From Acidobacteriota bacterium (lineage in GTDB: Bacteria; Acidobacteriota; Blastocatellia; RBC074): 64,000 nt of DNA. A program made the translations under genes and the position numbers. The stretch is from positions 231,173-295,172 of the forward strand of contig JADJLO010000003.1 of the NCBI GenBank assembly GCA_016710075.1, given 5' to 3'. Below, in pieces: positions 16,863-25,347 of this stretch. Positions within the stretch are counted from its first letter, which is position 1. Each line of letters opens with the position of its first letter. The notes beneath the pieces were generated by a model. It was not told where the DNA came from and searched no databases. It saw nothing but the letters and a program-made list of their open reading frames with translations.

Positions 16863-19277
16863 ATGATCAGGAGTTTTTTACCCTCACGTTTCCTTGAGAA
16901 CCGCAACGGAATCTCTAAACTTGCCGGCACAGTAATTCTGGCGCTGCTGGCTGCAATTGCCATTGCGGGCTTGAAATGGGCTTCAACCAACAACTTCAGT
17001 GTTCATGCGCAGGGCAATCCGGGCGTCATTTCAGTTTCAGCGGCGAATTATGGATCCTCTGTCGCGCCCGATTCGATCGTCGCGGCTTTTGGAGCGGGGC
17101 TGGCCTCAACAAGCGCGTCGGCGACCACGACGCCATTGCCTGTGACGCTTGCCGGGACGACGGTGAGAGTCAAAGACAGCGCGGGAATCGAGAGACAGGC
17201 GTCGCTCTTTTACGTGTCGCCGGGGCAGATCAATTATCTGATGCCGGCGGGTACGGCAGCAGGCACGGCCACAGTCATGGTGCAGACGGGCAATGGCCCG
17301 GTTATGCAGGGCACGGCCGATGTGGTTATGAGCGCACCTGCAATCTTCACGGCAAATGCCGACGGGCAGGGCGTCCCCGCGTCCCAGTTGCTGCGAGTCA
17401 AAGCCGATGGGACGCAGATTGATGAACTTCCTTACAATTTCATTCCAGCCACGCAAAAATTTGTCACCAGACCGATCGATCTCGGCCCTGAAGGCGAGAT
17501 TATTTATCTGATTCTATACGGTACAGGAATGCGTCGCGTTGCCGATCCCAATGGTGACGGCAAATTAAATGAGCACGTGCATGTGATCATTGGAGGCGTC
17601 GAGATCATTCCCGATTTTGTCGGGGTGCATCCATACTACATCGGCCTCGATCAGATCAACGTGGTGATTCCGCGCAGCATGATCGGACTCGGTCAGATAG
17701 ATGTCACAGTGACGTCCGCAGGCTTTGCTCCATCCAATGCCGCCGATATTGCCATTGCGTCTCCTGTGGGAACGGCCCCACCGCAGGTCAGCGGGTTCAA
17801 TCAGGATCCGGTGCTTGCAGGTCAGACGATCACGATTACGGGTCAGGGCTTTTCGGCGACTGCGGCGGACAATCTGGTACGGATTTCAGGGATCGAGGCC
17901 AGAGTCATCTCGGCTGCGTTCAATCAGTTGAATGTGCAGATTCCATTCGGCGCAACGAGCGGCGCGATCAGTGTCCGCACCCCTCGGGGAGAAACCGTCA
18001 GTGCCGGCACACTAAGTCTGCGAACCTCGATCAGCGGCATCATCGAAACGACCGACAGCATACCGTTGAGCGGCGTCAAGGTGAGAGTGGCCGATTCGGA
18101 ACAGGAGATCTTCGCCATCACGGGGCCGGACGGGAACTTTATTATTCCTGACACGCCTGTAGGCATTGTGCTGCTGGAAGTCGATCCGACGGTGGTTGAT
18201 ACCGATCCACCCTTTGTCAAAGTTTCGCTCAAGGCGAAAAGCCTGGCTAACCGGGACAATCCCATGCAAAAACCTGTCTCTCTGCAGCAGGCTTCGGGAC
18301 CATCTCTGAATGTCGGATCGGTGGGGACTGTCTCCAACGGCGGTTTAACCGGCAGGGAGTCTTTTTCAAACGCTGCCATTACTGGGAGTGTCGAGACGAA
18401 TGGGATCAAATTCGAAGTGCCGGACAAGGTTGAGGCGTTGTTTCCGGACGGCGCAACCCGCGGCACCATCGTGCTGACGAAAGTATCGAACAGCAGAGTT
18501 CCGGCATCGCTGCCATCGGGGATATTCAGCGCCGACATCGCTCAGATCACGACTTTCGGTGTCAAGCTTAACCCGGGCGGCAAACTGACCTTTCCGAATA
18601 CCGACAAATTGTCTGCCGGCACTCCTGTGACGCTTTACAAGCTCGATCAGACAAAGGGATCAAACACTCTTGGAAGTTTCATCGTTTCGGGAGCCGCATC
18701 CGTATCCGCGGACGGAAACCGGATTGAAACCGAGACGACAGCAGTCACAGAGACGAGTTACTTTTTTGCGGCTAATCAGCGTCCCTCCGCAACCGTCACC
18801 GGACGAGTAGTCGAGAACGACGGAACGACTCCCGTGCGGCAGGCTACCGTCACCATCCGCGGTCAGGAAGCGTTCACTGACGGAAATGGCAGTTTCATCA
18901 TTCGCAAGGTGCCCGCTACTGTCAGCACCCAGCAAGTGCTCATTGAAGCGAGCTACCTGCGGCCCAGCGGAAGAGTGGACCGCGTCCAGCGAAACATAAC
19001 TCTTGGAGCCCCCGGCGCCATCACTCGAATAGCGCCGGACCTGATTCTTCCCGGTCAGACTACCAACCGGCCGCCGGTTATTCTGGCTCCTTCAATGCTG
19101 GCCGTGACCGAAGGCGTGATTAACAGCACCAATATTGTCGCAACCGATCCCGACGTGAATCAGACCATCACAGTCAGTGTTGCGGGCGCAGGCTTCGCCA
19201 CGATCAGCGCGGTTGGAAATGGCAATTACACTTTACGAATCGCACCGGGCAGAGGCACTGCCGCAATTATTCCCTGA
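16863..19277 (+). CDS. Large exported IPT/TIG-domain surface protein, N-terminal segment (frameshifted)
   Basis: Start of a very large secreted or cell-surface protein. An N-terminal signal/anchor helix (LAGTVILALLAAIAIAGLKW) is followed by a TIGR03437-type domain typical of Acidobacteria (about 55-300; ISVSAANYGSSVAPDSIVAAFG, LFYVSPGQINYLMPAG). Next come an IPT/TIG domain (about 305-385; GQTITITGQGFSATAADN), a carboxypeptidase-regulatory-like domain (about 390-450), a middle beta domain and a second regulatory-like domain (about 640-700). The frame ends at TAAIIP near 19260; one missing base restores NYSLTITATDSLNL and joins the next segment. The full protein would have about 1,570 residues. 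Adhesion or extracellular-matrix roles are inferred from architecture only. Confidence 0.82.
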   Translation: MIRSFLPSRFLENRNGISKLAGTVILALLAAIAIAGLKWASTNNFSVHAQGNPGVISVSAANYGSSVAPDSIVAAFGAGLASTSASATTTPLPVTLAGTTVRVKDSAGIERQASLFYVSPGQINYLMPAGTAAGTATVMVQTGNGPVMQGTADVVMSAPAIFTANADGQGVPASQLLRVKADGTQIDELPYNFIPATQKFVTRPIDLGPEGEIIYLILYGTGMRRVADPNGDGKLNEHVHVIIGGVEIIPDFVGVHPYYIGLDQINVVIPRSMIGLGQIDVTVTSAGFAPSNAADIAIASPVGTAPPQVSGFNQDPVLAGQTITITGQGFSATAADNLVRISGIEARVISAAFNQLNVQIPFGATSGAISVRTPRGETVSAGTLSLRTSISGIIETTDSIPLSGVKVRVADSEQEIFAITGPDGNFIIPDTPVGIVLLEVDPTVVDTDPPFVKVSLKAKSLANRDNPMQKPVSLQQASGPSLNVGSVGTVSNGGLTGRESFSNAAITGSVETNGIKFEVPDKVEALFPDGATRGTIVLTKVSNSRVPASLPSGIFSADIAQITTFGVKLNPGGKLTFPNTDKLSAGTPVTLYKLDQTKGSNTLGSFIVSGAASVSADGNRIETETTAVTETSYFFAANQRPSATVTGRVVENDGTTPVRQATVTIRGQEAFTDGNGSFIIRKVPATVSTQQVLIEASYLRPSGRVDRVQRNITLGAPGAITRIAPDLILPGQTTNRPPVILAPSMLAVTEGVINSTNIVATDPDVNQTITVSVAGAGFATISAVGNGNYTLRIAPGRGTAAIIP

Positions 19278-21565
19278 CCATTACCGCAACGGACAGCCTG
19301 AATCTGAAGACCGAACTAAAGATCGATCTGACGGTCAACGCCAATCGTCCGCCGGTTCTCAGTGTGCCGGGTACGCAGACGGCTCTGCCGGGGCAAAAGG
19401 TGAGTTTTAACATCAGTGCGACAGATCCCGATGCAGGCCAGACGCTTGTCTTCTCTGCAACCGGATTGCCGGCCGGATCGACGCTTTCTCCGTTGAGTGC
19501 CTCAAGCGCGCAGTTCAGTTGGACTCCGACTTCGTCCCAGGTTGCCGATCAGTCGATCAGCTTCAATGTGACTGATAACGGCCTTAATCCGCTGAGCGAT
19601 ACAAAGACTGTGCTGATTCAGGTCAAATGCCCGACCCTTGTGCTGTCGCCTGCGGGGCTTCCCGGGGGCTCGGCCGGAATGACCTATAACCAGGCCATCA
19701 CTCAAACGGGCGGATTCGGCGCGGTCAGCTTTACCCTCAGTGGAGGATCGCTGCCGCCGGGGTTGAACCTGACCTCTGCCGGAGTGTTGTCGGGAACTCC
19801 GACCCAGACTGGAACATTCAATTTCCTGATCAAGGCGACCGATACCAACGGCTGTGCCGGAATGCTGAGCTATTCGATCCTCATCGCCTGTCCTGTAATC
19901 ACGCTGAGTCCCGAGGCCCTTCCTTCAGGGGCTCCGGGAGCGGTTTACAACCAGCCGGTCACCGCATCTCCGACCGGAGGCAATTACAGTTTCGCCGTCA
20001 CTTCGGGTTCGTTGCCGCAGGGCCTGTCGCTCAATGTCACGACAGGTGTAATCAATGGCATGCCGGCCGCTACCGGAACCTTCAATTTCAGGGTGACGGC
20101 AACCGGATTTGGCTCCTGTTCGGGCAGTCGCGATTACACTCTCACCATCAACCGGGCGAATATCCTCGTCAACAGCCTTGATGATTCGGCCGTCAAGTCT
20201 GACGGCAAGTGCACCTTGCGCGAAGCGCTCAATAACGCCAACGAATCAAATGAAACAACGGGTGGCGATTGCTCAACCGGCGGCTTCGATACCACCATCG
20301 GTTTCAATGTGACCGGCACGATAAACCTGTCGAATCCGCTGCCTCCCATCGACAACGATCTGATGATCAATGGCCCCGGATCCTCTGCGCTTACCATTCG
20401 CCGCGACAAGGGAGCCAATTACGCCATCCTGGAGATCTCTGCAAGCCGGATCGTCAGTATCACTGGCCTGACAATGCGGGATGGAAATAACGGCGGCATC
20501 AGCAATTCGGGCATTCTGACTCTCACAAACTGTGTCGTTCGCAATAACACTGCTCCTGAAGCCGGCGCTGATGGAGGCGGCATTAATAACAGCGGCAAGC
20601 TGACCATCAATGGCTGTCTGATCACTGAAAACATCGCGAATGATGCCGGTGGAGGCATTGCCAATCTCGGCAATGCGGTGCTGAGCATGACTTCGAGCAC
20701 CATTTCGAATAATAAATCAGGTGTCGGCGGCGGCATCGGCAATAGCGGCGGTTCGTCGGCGATAAATGATGTCGTCATCAAGGAGAGCACGATCAGCGGC
20801 AACAGCAGTTCCGTCAATGGCAGCGCGCTTTGGACCGATGCCGGCGGCGCGGTTTCACTGATCAATGTGACGATCAGCGGCAACAGCGGGGCCGGCAGTG
20901 CAATCTATCTTATCAATTCGGCTGTGACGGCGACAAACTCTACGATTGCCTTCAATACCGCTCAGTCCGGTCCTGGAGGAATAAACATACTCACCGGAAT
21001 CAGAGTCAAAAATACGATTATCGCCAATAACACCGGCCCCGGAGGTAATTGCGGCGGCGGCAAAGTCGCCAACAATGACGGAAACATCCAGTTCCCGGGC
21101 TCGGGCTGCAATGACGTCATCCCGGTTATCGATCCTCTGCTCGCGCCGCTGGCCGCAAACGGCGGACCGACACTGACTCACCTGCTCCTGTGCGGCAGCC
21201 CGGCAATCGACAAGGGCATCTCCGCGGGCGCTCCGGCCACCGATCAGCGCGGACTCGCCCGCCCATTCAATAATGCCGTCGATATCGGCGCTGTCGAGAC
21301 CCTGCTGACCTTGAGCCTCGCCCCTCAGACTCTTCCCAATGCAACTCTGGAGACTGCCTACAACCCGCAGCAGCTCAACGCTTCCGGCGGCACCGGACCC
21401 TATTCTTTTACCGTTGTCTCCGGTTTGCCCGGCGCAATGTCGCTTTCATCTGCAGGCGTCCTCTCGGGGACTCCAACCGTCAAGGGTGCTTTCAGGATCA
21501 CCGTCATGGCTACGGATGCTCTCGGCCGTCAGGGATGCCTGGTCTATGCGCTCAGTGTGCTCTAG
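19265..21565 (+). CDS. Large exported surface protein, C-terminal segment (Ig-like, CSLREA, beta-helix)
   Basis: Second part of the surface protein broken near 19260. It contains a cadherin/Ig-like unit (PPVLSVPGTQTALPG), two putative-Ig (He_PIG) repeats with SLPPGLNLTSAGVLSGTPTQ-type motifs, and a CSLREA-type motif (CTLREALNNANESNETTGGD). A right-handed beta-helix rich in Asn/Gly/Thr follows (NNSGKLTINGCLITENIAND and similar), then a choice-of-anchor-type tail (NGGPTLTHLLLCGSPAIDKG ... VDIGAVE) and a final He_PIG repeat. The beta-helix resembles polysaccharide-binding or lyase-like folds, but no catalytic residues are evident. A strong terminator follows 30 bp after the stop. Confidence 0.82.
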   Translation, partial: NYSLTITATDSLNLKTELKIDLTVNANRPPVLSVPGTQTALPGQKVSFNISATDPDAGQTLVFSATGLPAGSTLSPLSASSAQFSWTPTSSQVADQSISFNVTDNGLNPLSDTKTVLIQVKCPTLVLSPAGLPGGSAGMTYNQAITQTGGFGAVSFTLSGGSLPPGLNLTSAGVLSGTPTQTGTFNFLIKATDTNGCAGMLSYSILIACPVITLSPEALPSGAPGAVYNQPVTASPTGGNYSFAVTSGSLPQGLSLNVTTGVINGMPAATGTFNFRVTATGFGSCSGSRDYTLTINRANILVNSLDDSAVKSDGKCTLREALNNANESNETTGGDCSTGGFDTTIGFNVTGTINLSNPLPPIDNDLMINGPGSSALTIRRDKGANYAILEISASRIVSITGLTMRDGNNGGISNSGILTLTNCVVRNNTAPEAGADGGGINNSGKLTINGCLITENIANDAGGGIANLGNAVLSMTSSTISNNKSGVGGGIGNSGGSSAINDVVIKESTISGNSSSVNGSALWTDAGGAVSLINVTISGNSGAGSAIYLINSAVTATNSTIAFNTAQSGPGGINILTGIRVKNTIIANNTGPGGNCGGGKVANNDGNIQFPGSGCNDVIPVIDPLLAPLAANGGPTLTHLLLCGSPAIDKGISAGAPATDQRGLARPFNNAVDIGAVETLLTLSLAPQTLPNATLETAYNPQQLNASGGTGPYSFTVVSGLPGAMSLSSAGVLSGTPTVKGAFRITVMATDALGRQGCLVYALSVL

Positions 21566-21594
21566 CAGTTGATCTTTGATATGCCCGGCAATAA

Positions 21595-21636
21595 AAAAAG
21601 AAAGGCCACCTGATGTAAAGTGTGGCCTTTCTTTTT
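21595..21636 (+). terminator. Strong rho-independent terminator, probably bidirectional
   Basis: A perfect 15-bp stem, AAAAAGAAAGGCCAC (21595-21609) with GTGGCCTTTCTTTTT (21622-21636), surrounds a 12-base loop and ends in a U-tract on either strand. It ends the surface-protein transcript on the plus strand and could also end the tRNA-Lys transcript, which arrives from the other side. Confidence 0.92.
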
Positions 21637-21648
21637 ATTATTGCCTTA

Positions 21649-21721
21649 TGGGCCGTGTAGGACTCGAACCTACGACCCGATGATTAAGAGTCATCTGCTC
21701 TACCAACTGAGCTAACGGCCC
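21649..21721 (-). tRNA. tRNA-Lys(CUU)
   Basis: A 73-nt cloverleaf on the minus strand: acceptor GGGCCGT/ACGGCCC with discriminator A at 21649, D-arm AGCTCAGTTGGTAGAGC, anticodon arm GATGA-CTCTTAA-TCATC with anticodon CTT, and T-arm GGTTCGAGTCC. CCA is not encoded. Convergent with the surface-protein gene and separated from it by the terminator. Confidence 0.97.
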
Positions 21722-21948
21722 GCGTAATTAAGCCTGCGTATTTTTGTCGATTGAAAGAAGATTGTCAAGACACTCGCAAAATTAAGATGAGTATCATGTG
21801 GCAGAGGCGGCAGATCAGGATGCGCACGGACACACAAATATCCAGCCGGCCATTAATTAGATGAGCCGGTGGTTTTGGTGAACCGTCAGAAATGTTCTGT
21901 CTTACTGCGTCTATGCGACGGGGGGTTGGGAGATATCTGCGGTTAAAA

Positions 21949-22134
21949 CTACGACATCGAGTTCGACATCGTTTCGAGTTTCGAACCGACATTCTGCAGA
22001 ATCGAAGTAAGGTTGATTCCCACGCCAGTCAGATAAATCAGAACTATTGCGCCGATCAGCACGAGCATGAGCGAATATTCGACCATGTCCTGGCCACGCT
22101 CGTCTGTGAGGAAGTTTTTCAATAGATCAGTCAT
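21949..22134 (-). CDS. Flp-type pilin, solitary
   Basis: A 61-residue Flp/Fap-family pilin. It has a short charged leader (MTDLLKNFLTDERG), the class IVb cleavage-and-packing motif GQDMVEYSLML with the conserved Glu-Tyr pair, a hydrophobic helix (LVLIGAIVLIYLTGVG) and a short polar tail. Such subunits are cut after glycine by a prepilin peptidase and assembled into Tad pili. ATG at 22134. No tad/cpa assembly genes are in this window, so the machinery must be elsewhere or this is an orphan copy. About 290 bp upstream (22135-22421) contain no other gene. Confidence 0.9.
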   Translation of the reverse strand: MTDLLKNFLTDERGQDMVEYSLMLVLIGAIVLIYLTGVGINLTSILQNVGSKLETMSNSMS

Positions 22135-22421
22135 TCAGTTGTACTCACATCCAACAATCTATCTATTCTTTTTTTGCTGACACGGGGTAAAGATCATGGG
22201 CCCGGATAATCAGGCCAAAAGGGACATTTTCTTGATCGCAACAAAAATGAGGGCGACCATTGGGACTAACGAATTATCAACAATAAGGGGTCGGGAAGAA
22301 CGCAAATAAAGGGCAGGGCAACCGACGAGTAAGATTTATACCAGAATCTCAGCCGTAAATGCAACCGCGCCAATGGGCAAACAGGGGTCAAAACGCGGAT
22401 TGCAGTCCGGTCGAGGGCCGG

Positions 22422-22712
22422 TTATCTCTGTAAAGCCTCGCCCAGTTGAGCTCGGAGTTCCTGTTCGCGGAGCATTGCGTTTCTCAAAAGCTGTTCATAA
22501 TGGGTGACGGACCGCTCGGCGCTGGAGAGTTCTTCACGGAGAGTGCGAACTTCCGATTCGAGCTGTGTGACATAGCTCATTGCCCGGCGCATTTTCTGTT
22601 CAGGCGCAGTCTCAAACAGCGAGATGTTGTTGTTGTAATGCTTTTCGCTCTGTCTGTCGACGACTTCACCCTCGATTACCGAATGATTGACTAATTGTAT
22701 CGCTGCACTCAT
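22422..22712 (-). CDS. Small coiled-coil protein of unknown function
   Basis: A 96-residue soluble protein. The N-terminal half is mixed (IQLVNHSVIEGEVVDRQSEK), and residues 40-95 form one continuous charged helix with heptad leucines (YVTQLESEVRTLREELSSAE, then EQLLRNAMLREQELRAQLGE), predicted to be a coiled coil. The start is supported by AGGAG 8 bp before the ATG at 22712. No recognised family. It lies directly upstream of the Flp pilin gene on the same strand (287 bp apart), but no functional link can be shown. Confidence 0.7.
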   Translation of the reverse strand: MSAAIQLVNHSVIEGEVVDRQSEKHYNNNISLFETAPEQKMRRAMSYVTQLESEVRTLREELSSAERSVTHYEQLLRNAMLREQELRAQLGEALQR

Positions 22713-23384
22713 TTTTACTTTCTCCTGTTTGCCTATATTTTCAGGTTATTAACTGAATTGCTGCTGCTGGAGTTGCGGTTGAGATCCTCGCGATTCCGCC
22801 TTCACACCTTTTGAACGACTCTGATGATCTGGCTTGCGACAGTGACGTGAAGCTGAACTGCAACATTTGGAATGTTTCATTCATTCCCGGGTTGCCCGGG
22901 TCAGTGAAGTTTGATCAACACTTGTCCCGAGATAGTTGTTCTACTGCTATTAAGATAATTGCGTTGTCTAAGTAAAACTTTAAAGACAAACTATCTGACA
23001 GGAGGCGTACCGAAGGGCGACTCTGACCAGGTTACCGGAATCTGGGGACGGACGAGGATCTGCCGGTAAAGGAATCCATCAGCTTTGTTTGGTTGCGAAC
23101 AGCTCAAAATGCGTGAGGCTGGTTACGGTGTCAATAATCGATTGGGGGACAATCAAGAAAACTTATGAAAGTCTGTATGAATGGTGTCCGATCAAGGGGC
23201 TGGTACCGGACGGGGGGAATATAGCACAGCATCCATTTCATGAGAAAGGAATTTTTTTGAACAACTCAATATTTTTTTAACGGGTGGAAGAGAAGTTGCA
23301 GATTGAGACTTCCGGAAATGGAATTATGCTAAGATTCCGGCATCAGATCCGGTCAATCAACAATAGAAAGCAGGTAAAATTTAT
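22713..23384. other. Intergenic region, 670 bp, no convincing gene
   Basis: Divergent spacer between the coiled-coil gene and folD. A small CCCGGG-TTG-CCCGGG palindrome lies at about 22889-22903. A 63-codon open frame at 23089-23280 has no ribosome-binding site and unremarkable composition, so it is not called. The folD promoter presumably lies in the last 100 bp, but no clear -35/-10 pair was identified. Confidence 0.5.
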
Positions 23385-24320
23385 ATGGCTGCAGAAATTT
23401 TAAACGGCGTTGAAGTTGCGGAACATATCAAGCAGGGAGTGGCGGCGCGTGTCAAAGAGCTGGCGGAACGTGGCATCAAGCCCGGTCTTGCGGTGGTGCT
23501 GGTGGGAGATAATCCCGCGTCAAAAGTCTATGTTGGCAGCAAGGTTAAGACCTGCGAGGCGCTGGGGCTTTATTCGGAGAAATACGAGCTGCCGCCTGAT
23601 ACAACGACGGAACGATTGCTCTCGGTCATTCAAGATCTCAATCAGAGAGATGAGATTGACGGCATACTTGTACAAGCGCCGCTGCCGTCTCAGATAGACA
23701 GCAAATTGATCTTCGATTCGGTCGATCCGGCAAAGGATGTTGACGGGTTCCATACGACGAATGTCGGCAGGCTTGTCAGGAACGAAGATGCTCTGGTTCC
23801 GTGCACTCCTGCGGGAATCATCGAGCTGCTGGATTATTACAAGATTCCGATATCGGGTGCGAATGCCGTAGTCATCGGGCGAAGCGACATTGTCGGCAAG
23901 CCGATGGCGATGCTCATGCTTCACCGGAATGCGACCGTTACGATTTGTCATTCAAAAACCAGGGATCTCCCCGGAGTCGCCAGACAGGCAGATATTCTAA
24001 TCGCCGCGATCGGGCGGACGGCCATGGTGACCGGCGACTTTGTGCGCGAGGGCGCCGTTGTCGTCGACGTCGGCATGAACAATGCCACGACGACGGAAGA
24101 GGTCGAGAGAATTTTCCCCGAAGCCGAGCGCGTCAAGCGCCTTGAGGTGCTGTCCAAACGCGGGTCCACACTGGTTGGAGACGTCGAGCCGAGGACAGTC
24201 ATTGATAAAGCAGGCTGGTTGACTCCGGTTCCCGGTGGCGTCGGGCCTTTGACCATCGCCATGCTGATGAAGAACACTCTGCGGGCGGCGGAGAAGAGAA
24301 GAGAAGAGAAGAGAGTTTAA
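23385..24320 (+). CDS. folD: Bifunctional methylenetetrahydrofolate dehydrogenase / methenyltetrahydrofolate cyclohydrolase
   Basis: Interconverts methylene-, methenyl- and 10-formyl-tetrahydrofolate in one-carbon metabolism. The family motifs are all present in 311 residues: the YVGSKVKTCEALGL lysine region, ILVQAPLPSQID, PAKDVDGFHTTNVGRL, the nucleotide-binding VVIGRSDIVGKPMAMLM and the C-terminal signature PVPGGVGPLTIAML. ATG at 23385. The last dozen residues are a Lys/Arg/Glu run (EKRREEKR) made by a GAAGA-type repeat. The stop codon TAA lies within the first unit of an AAAGTYY array, so the natural 3' end of the gene may have been altered by the repeat. Confidence 0.97.
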   Translation: MAAEILNGVEVAEHIKQGVAARVKELAERGIKPGLAVVLVGDNPASKVYVGSKVKTCEALGLYSEKYELPPDTTTERLLSVIQDLNQRDEIDGILVQAPLPSQIDSKLIFDSVDPAKDVDGFHTTNVGRLVRNEDALVPCTPAGIIELLDYYKIPISGANAVVIGRSDIVGKPMAMLMLHRNATVTICHSKTRDLPGVARQADILIAAIGRTAMVTGDFVREGAVVVDVGMNNATTTEEVERIFPEAERVKRLEVLSKRGSTLVGDVEPRTVIDKAGWLTPVPGGVGPLTIAMLMKNTLRAAEKRREEKRV

Positions 24321-24706
24321 AGTTTAAAGTTTCTGACCCCGCCGAAGTTTGTGGGTATTACTGTTGGCGAATTCATCCTTTGGTATATTGTCAAAAATTA
24401 CAGAATCGAAATACGAGCGGGACCGCAGGCGTCCCGCCTGCGTCAATTCGATTAACGCAAATCTGATATGAATGTGCAGATATTTCAATACACGCAGGCG
24501 GGACGCCTGCGGTCCCGCTCGTATTTCGACCATTCCCAATGATCAATAAAACAGGGAAACAGGCTATAAATTCAATTCGCAAACAGTATCCGTTATTACT
24601 TTCACTCTCATGGATTTTCCTGGCGATGAAAAAAACGTGGCAACCACAAAATCCGATGGTTATGGAAACTTTAAACTTTAAACCTGAACCTTGAACCTTT
24701 GAACTC
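24314..24706. repeat. AAAGTYY heptamer array split by a MITE-like element (array A5)
   Basis: Left arm at 24314-24331 (GTTTAAA units overlapping the folD stop codon) and right arm at 24668-24706 (TTTAAAC, TTGAACC units, ending just before coaE) are separated by 336 bp that contain the second MITE-like copy. This suggests that the MITE inserted into the loop of an existing inverted array. Confidence 0.65.
24355..24597. mobile_element. MITE-like element with terminal inverted repeats and internal REP arms (copy 2)
   Basis: About 243 bp matching 16509-16757. The terminal repeats share ACTGTTKGCGAATT (left end at about 24360, right end inverted at 24574-24597). The same inner 33-bp palindromic arms are present and here pair without mismatch at the inner ACGCAGG. 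Scattered base changes, for example CAAAAATTACAGAATCGAAA here against CAGAAATTACAGAATCAAAA in copy 1, show some divergence since duplication. Confidence 0.85.
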
Positions 24707-24713
24707 TTTGCTT

Positions 24714-24971
24714 ATGCTGAAAATCGGACTGACAGGCGGAATTGCAACCGGGAAATCGTATGTGGTTTCCGTGCTTCGTGAGCTGGGATGCGAGGTGATC
24801 GATGCGGATGCGCTGGCGCACGAAGTGATCGAGCCCGGCCGGCCGGCGTTTGACGAGATCGTCGGCCATTTCGGCAAAGACGTCGTGGGAGATGACGGGA
24901 AAATCGATCGAGTGAAGCTTGGGGCCATAGTTTTTTCCGACAAGTCGCAGCGGGAGAAGCTCAATCGATAG
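24714..24971 (+). CDS. coaE: Dephospho-CoA kinase, N-terminal segment (frameshifted)
   Basis: Catalyses the last step of coenzyme A synthesis, phosphorylation of the 3'-hydroxyl of dephospho-CoA. The segment starts MLKIGLTGGIATGKS with the P-loop at residues 7-14, followed by VIDADALAHEVIEPG, the Asp-rich substrate motif of CoaE, and RVKLGAIVFSDKSQREKLN. It then stops at a TAG at 24969 because of an apparent missing base near 24966; with it the sequence reads LNRIVHPRVYEAQ. ATG at 24714 is chosen over an upstream TTG because it gives the canonical CoaE start. An essential function makes a true knock-out unlikely. Confidence 0.9.
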   Translation: MLKIGLTGGIATGKSYVVSVLRELGCEVIDADALAHEVIEPGRPAFDEIVGHFGKDVVGDDGKIDRVKLGAIVFSDKSQREKLNR

Positions 24972-25324
24972 TTCATCCACGTGTTTATGAAGCACAGTTG
25001 AAATGGTTTGCCGAGCTCGAATCGAGAAATCCTGAAGCGATTGCGGTGGTCGATGCGGCATTGATGATCGAGACGGGCTCTTATCGGCGGTTTGATAAAC
25101 TGGTCGTGGTTTATTGCGAGCCGGAGCGACAGCTTCACCGATTGATGGAGCGGAATAATCTGACTCTGGATCAGGCTCAGGCGAGGATCTCCTCTCAGAT
25201 GCCGTCCGATGAGAAACTCAAGGTTGCCGATTATTCAATAAATACTTCATCGAGTTTTGAAGAGACGAGAGAGAAGGTTGTCGAGCTTTACCGGGAACTG
25301 CAAGCCCTGAATGCCTCGAAATGA
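24968..25324 (+). CDS. coaE: Dephospho-CoA kinase, C-terminal segment
   Basis: Rest of CoaE after the break at about 24966. It opens with IVHPRVYEAQLKWF, continues with the Walker-B-like strand AIAVVDAALMIETGSYRRFD and the lid region YCEPERQLHRLMERNNLTLD, then QARISSQMPSDEKLKVADYS, and ends with a typical helical C-terminus. The two segments total about 203 residues, normal for CoaE. The stop overlaps the ATG at 25321 of the downstream reductase (ATGA), so the genes may be translationally coupled. Confidence 0.88.
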   Translation: MVHPRVYEAQLKWFAELESRNPEAIAVVDAALMIETGSYRRFDKLVVVYCEPERQLHRLMERNNLTLDQAQARISSQMPSDEKLKVADYSINTSSSFEETREKVVELYRELQALNASK

Positions 25325-25347
25325 AAAAAAACGGGAGGGAGTGTCTG

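Noticed and set aside
21649..21721. tRNA gene as an attachment site of an integrated element
   Set aside because: No integrase, phage genes or repeat of the tRNA 3' end was seen in the window.
23089..23280. 63-codon ORF upstream of folD
   Set aside because: No ribosome-binding site and no recognisable feature or neighbour relation.
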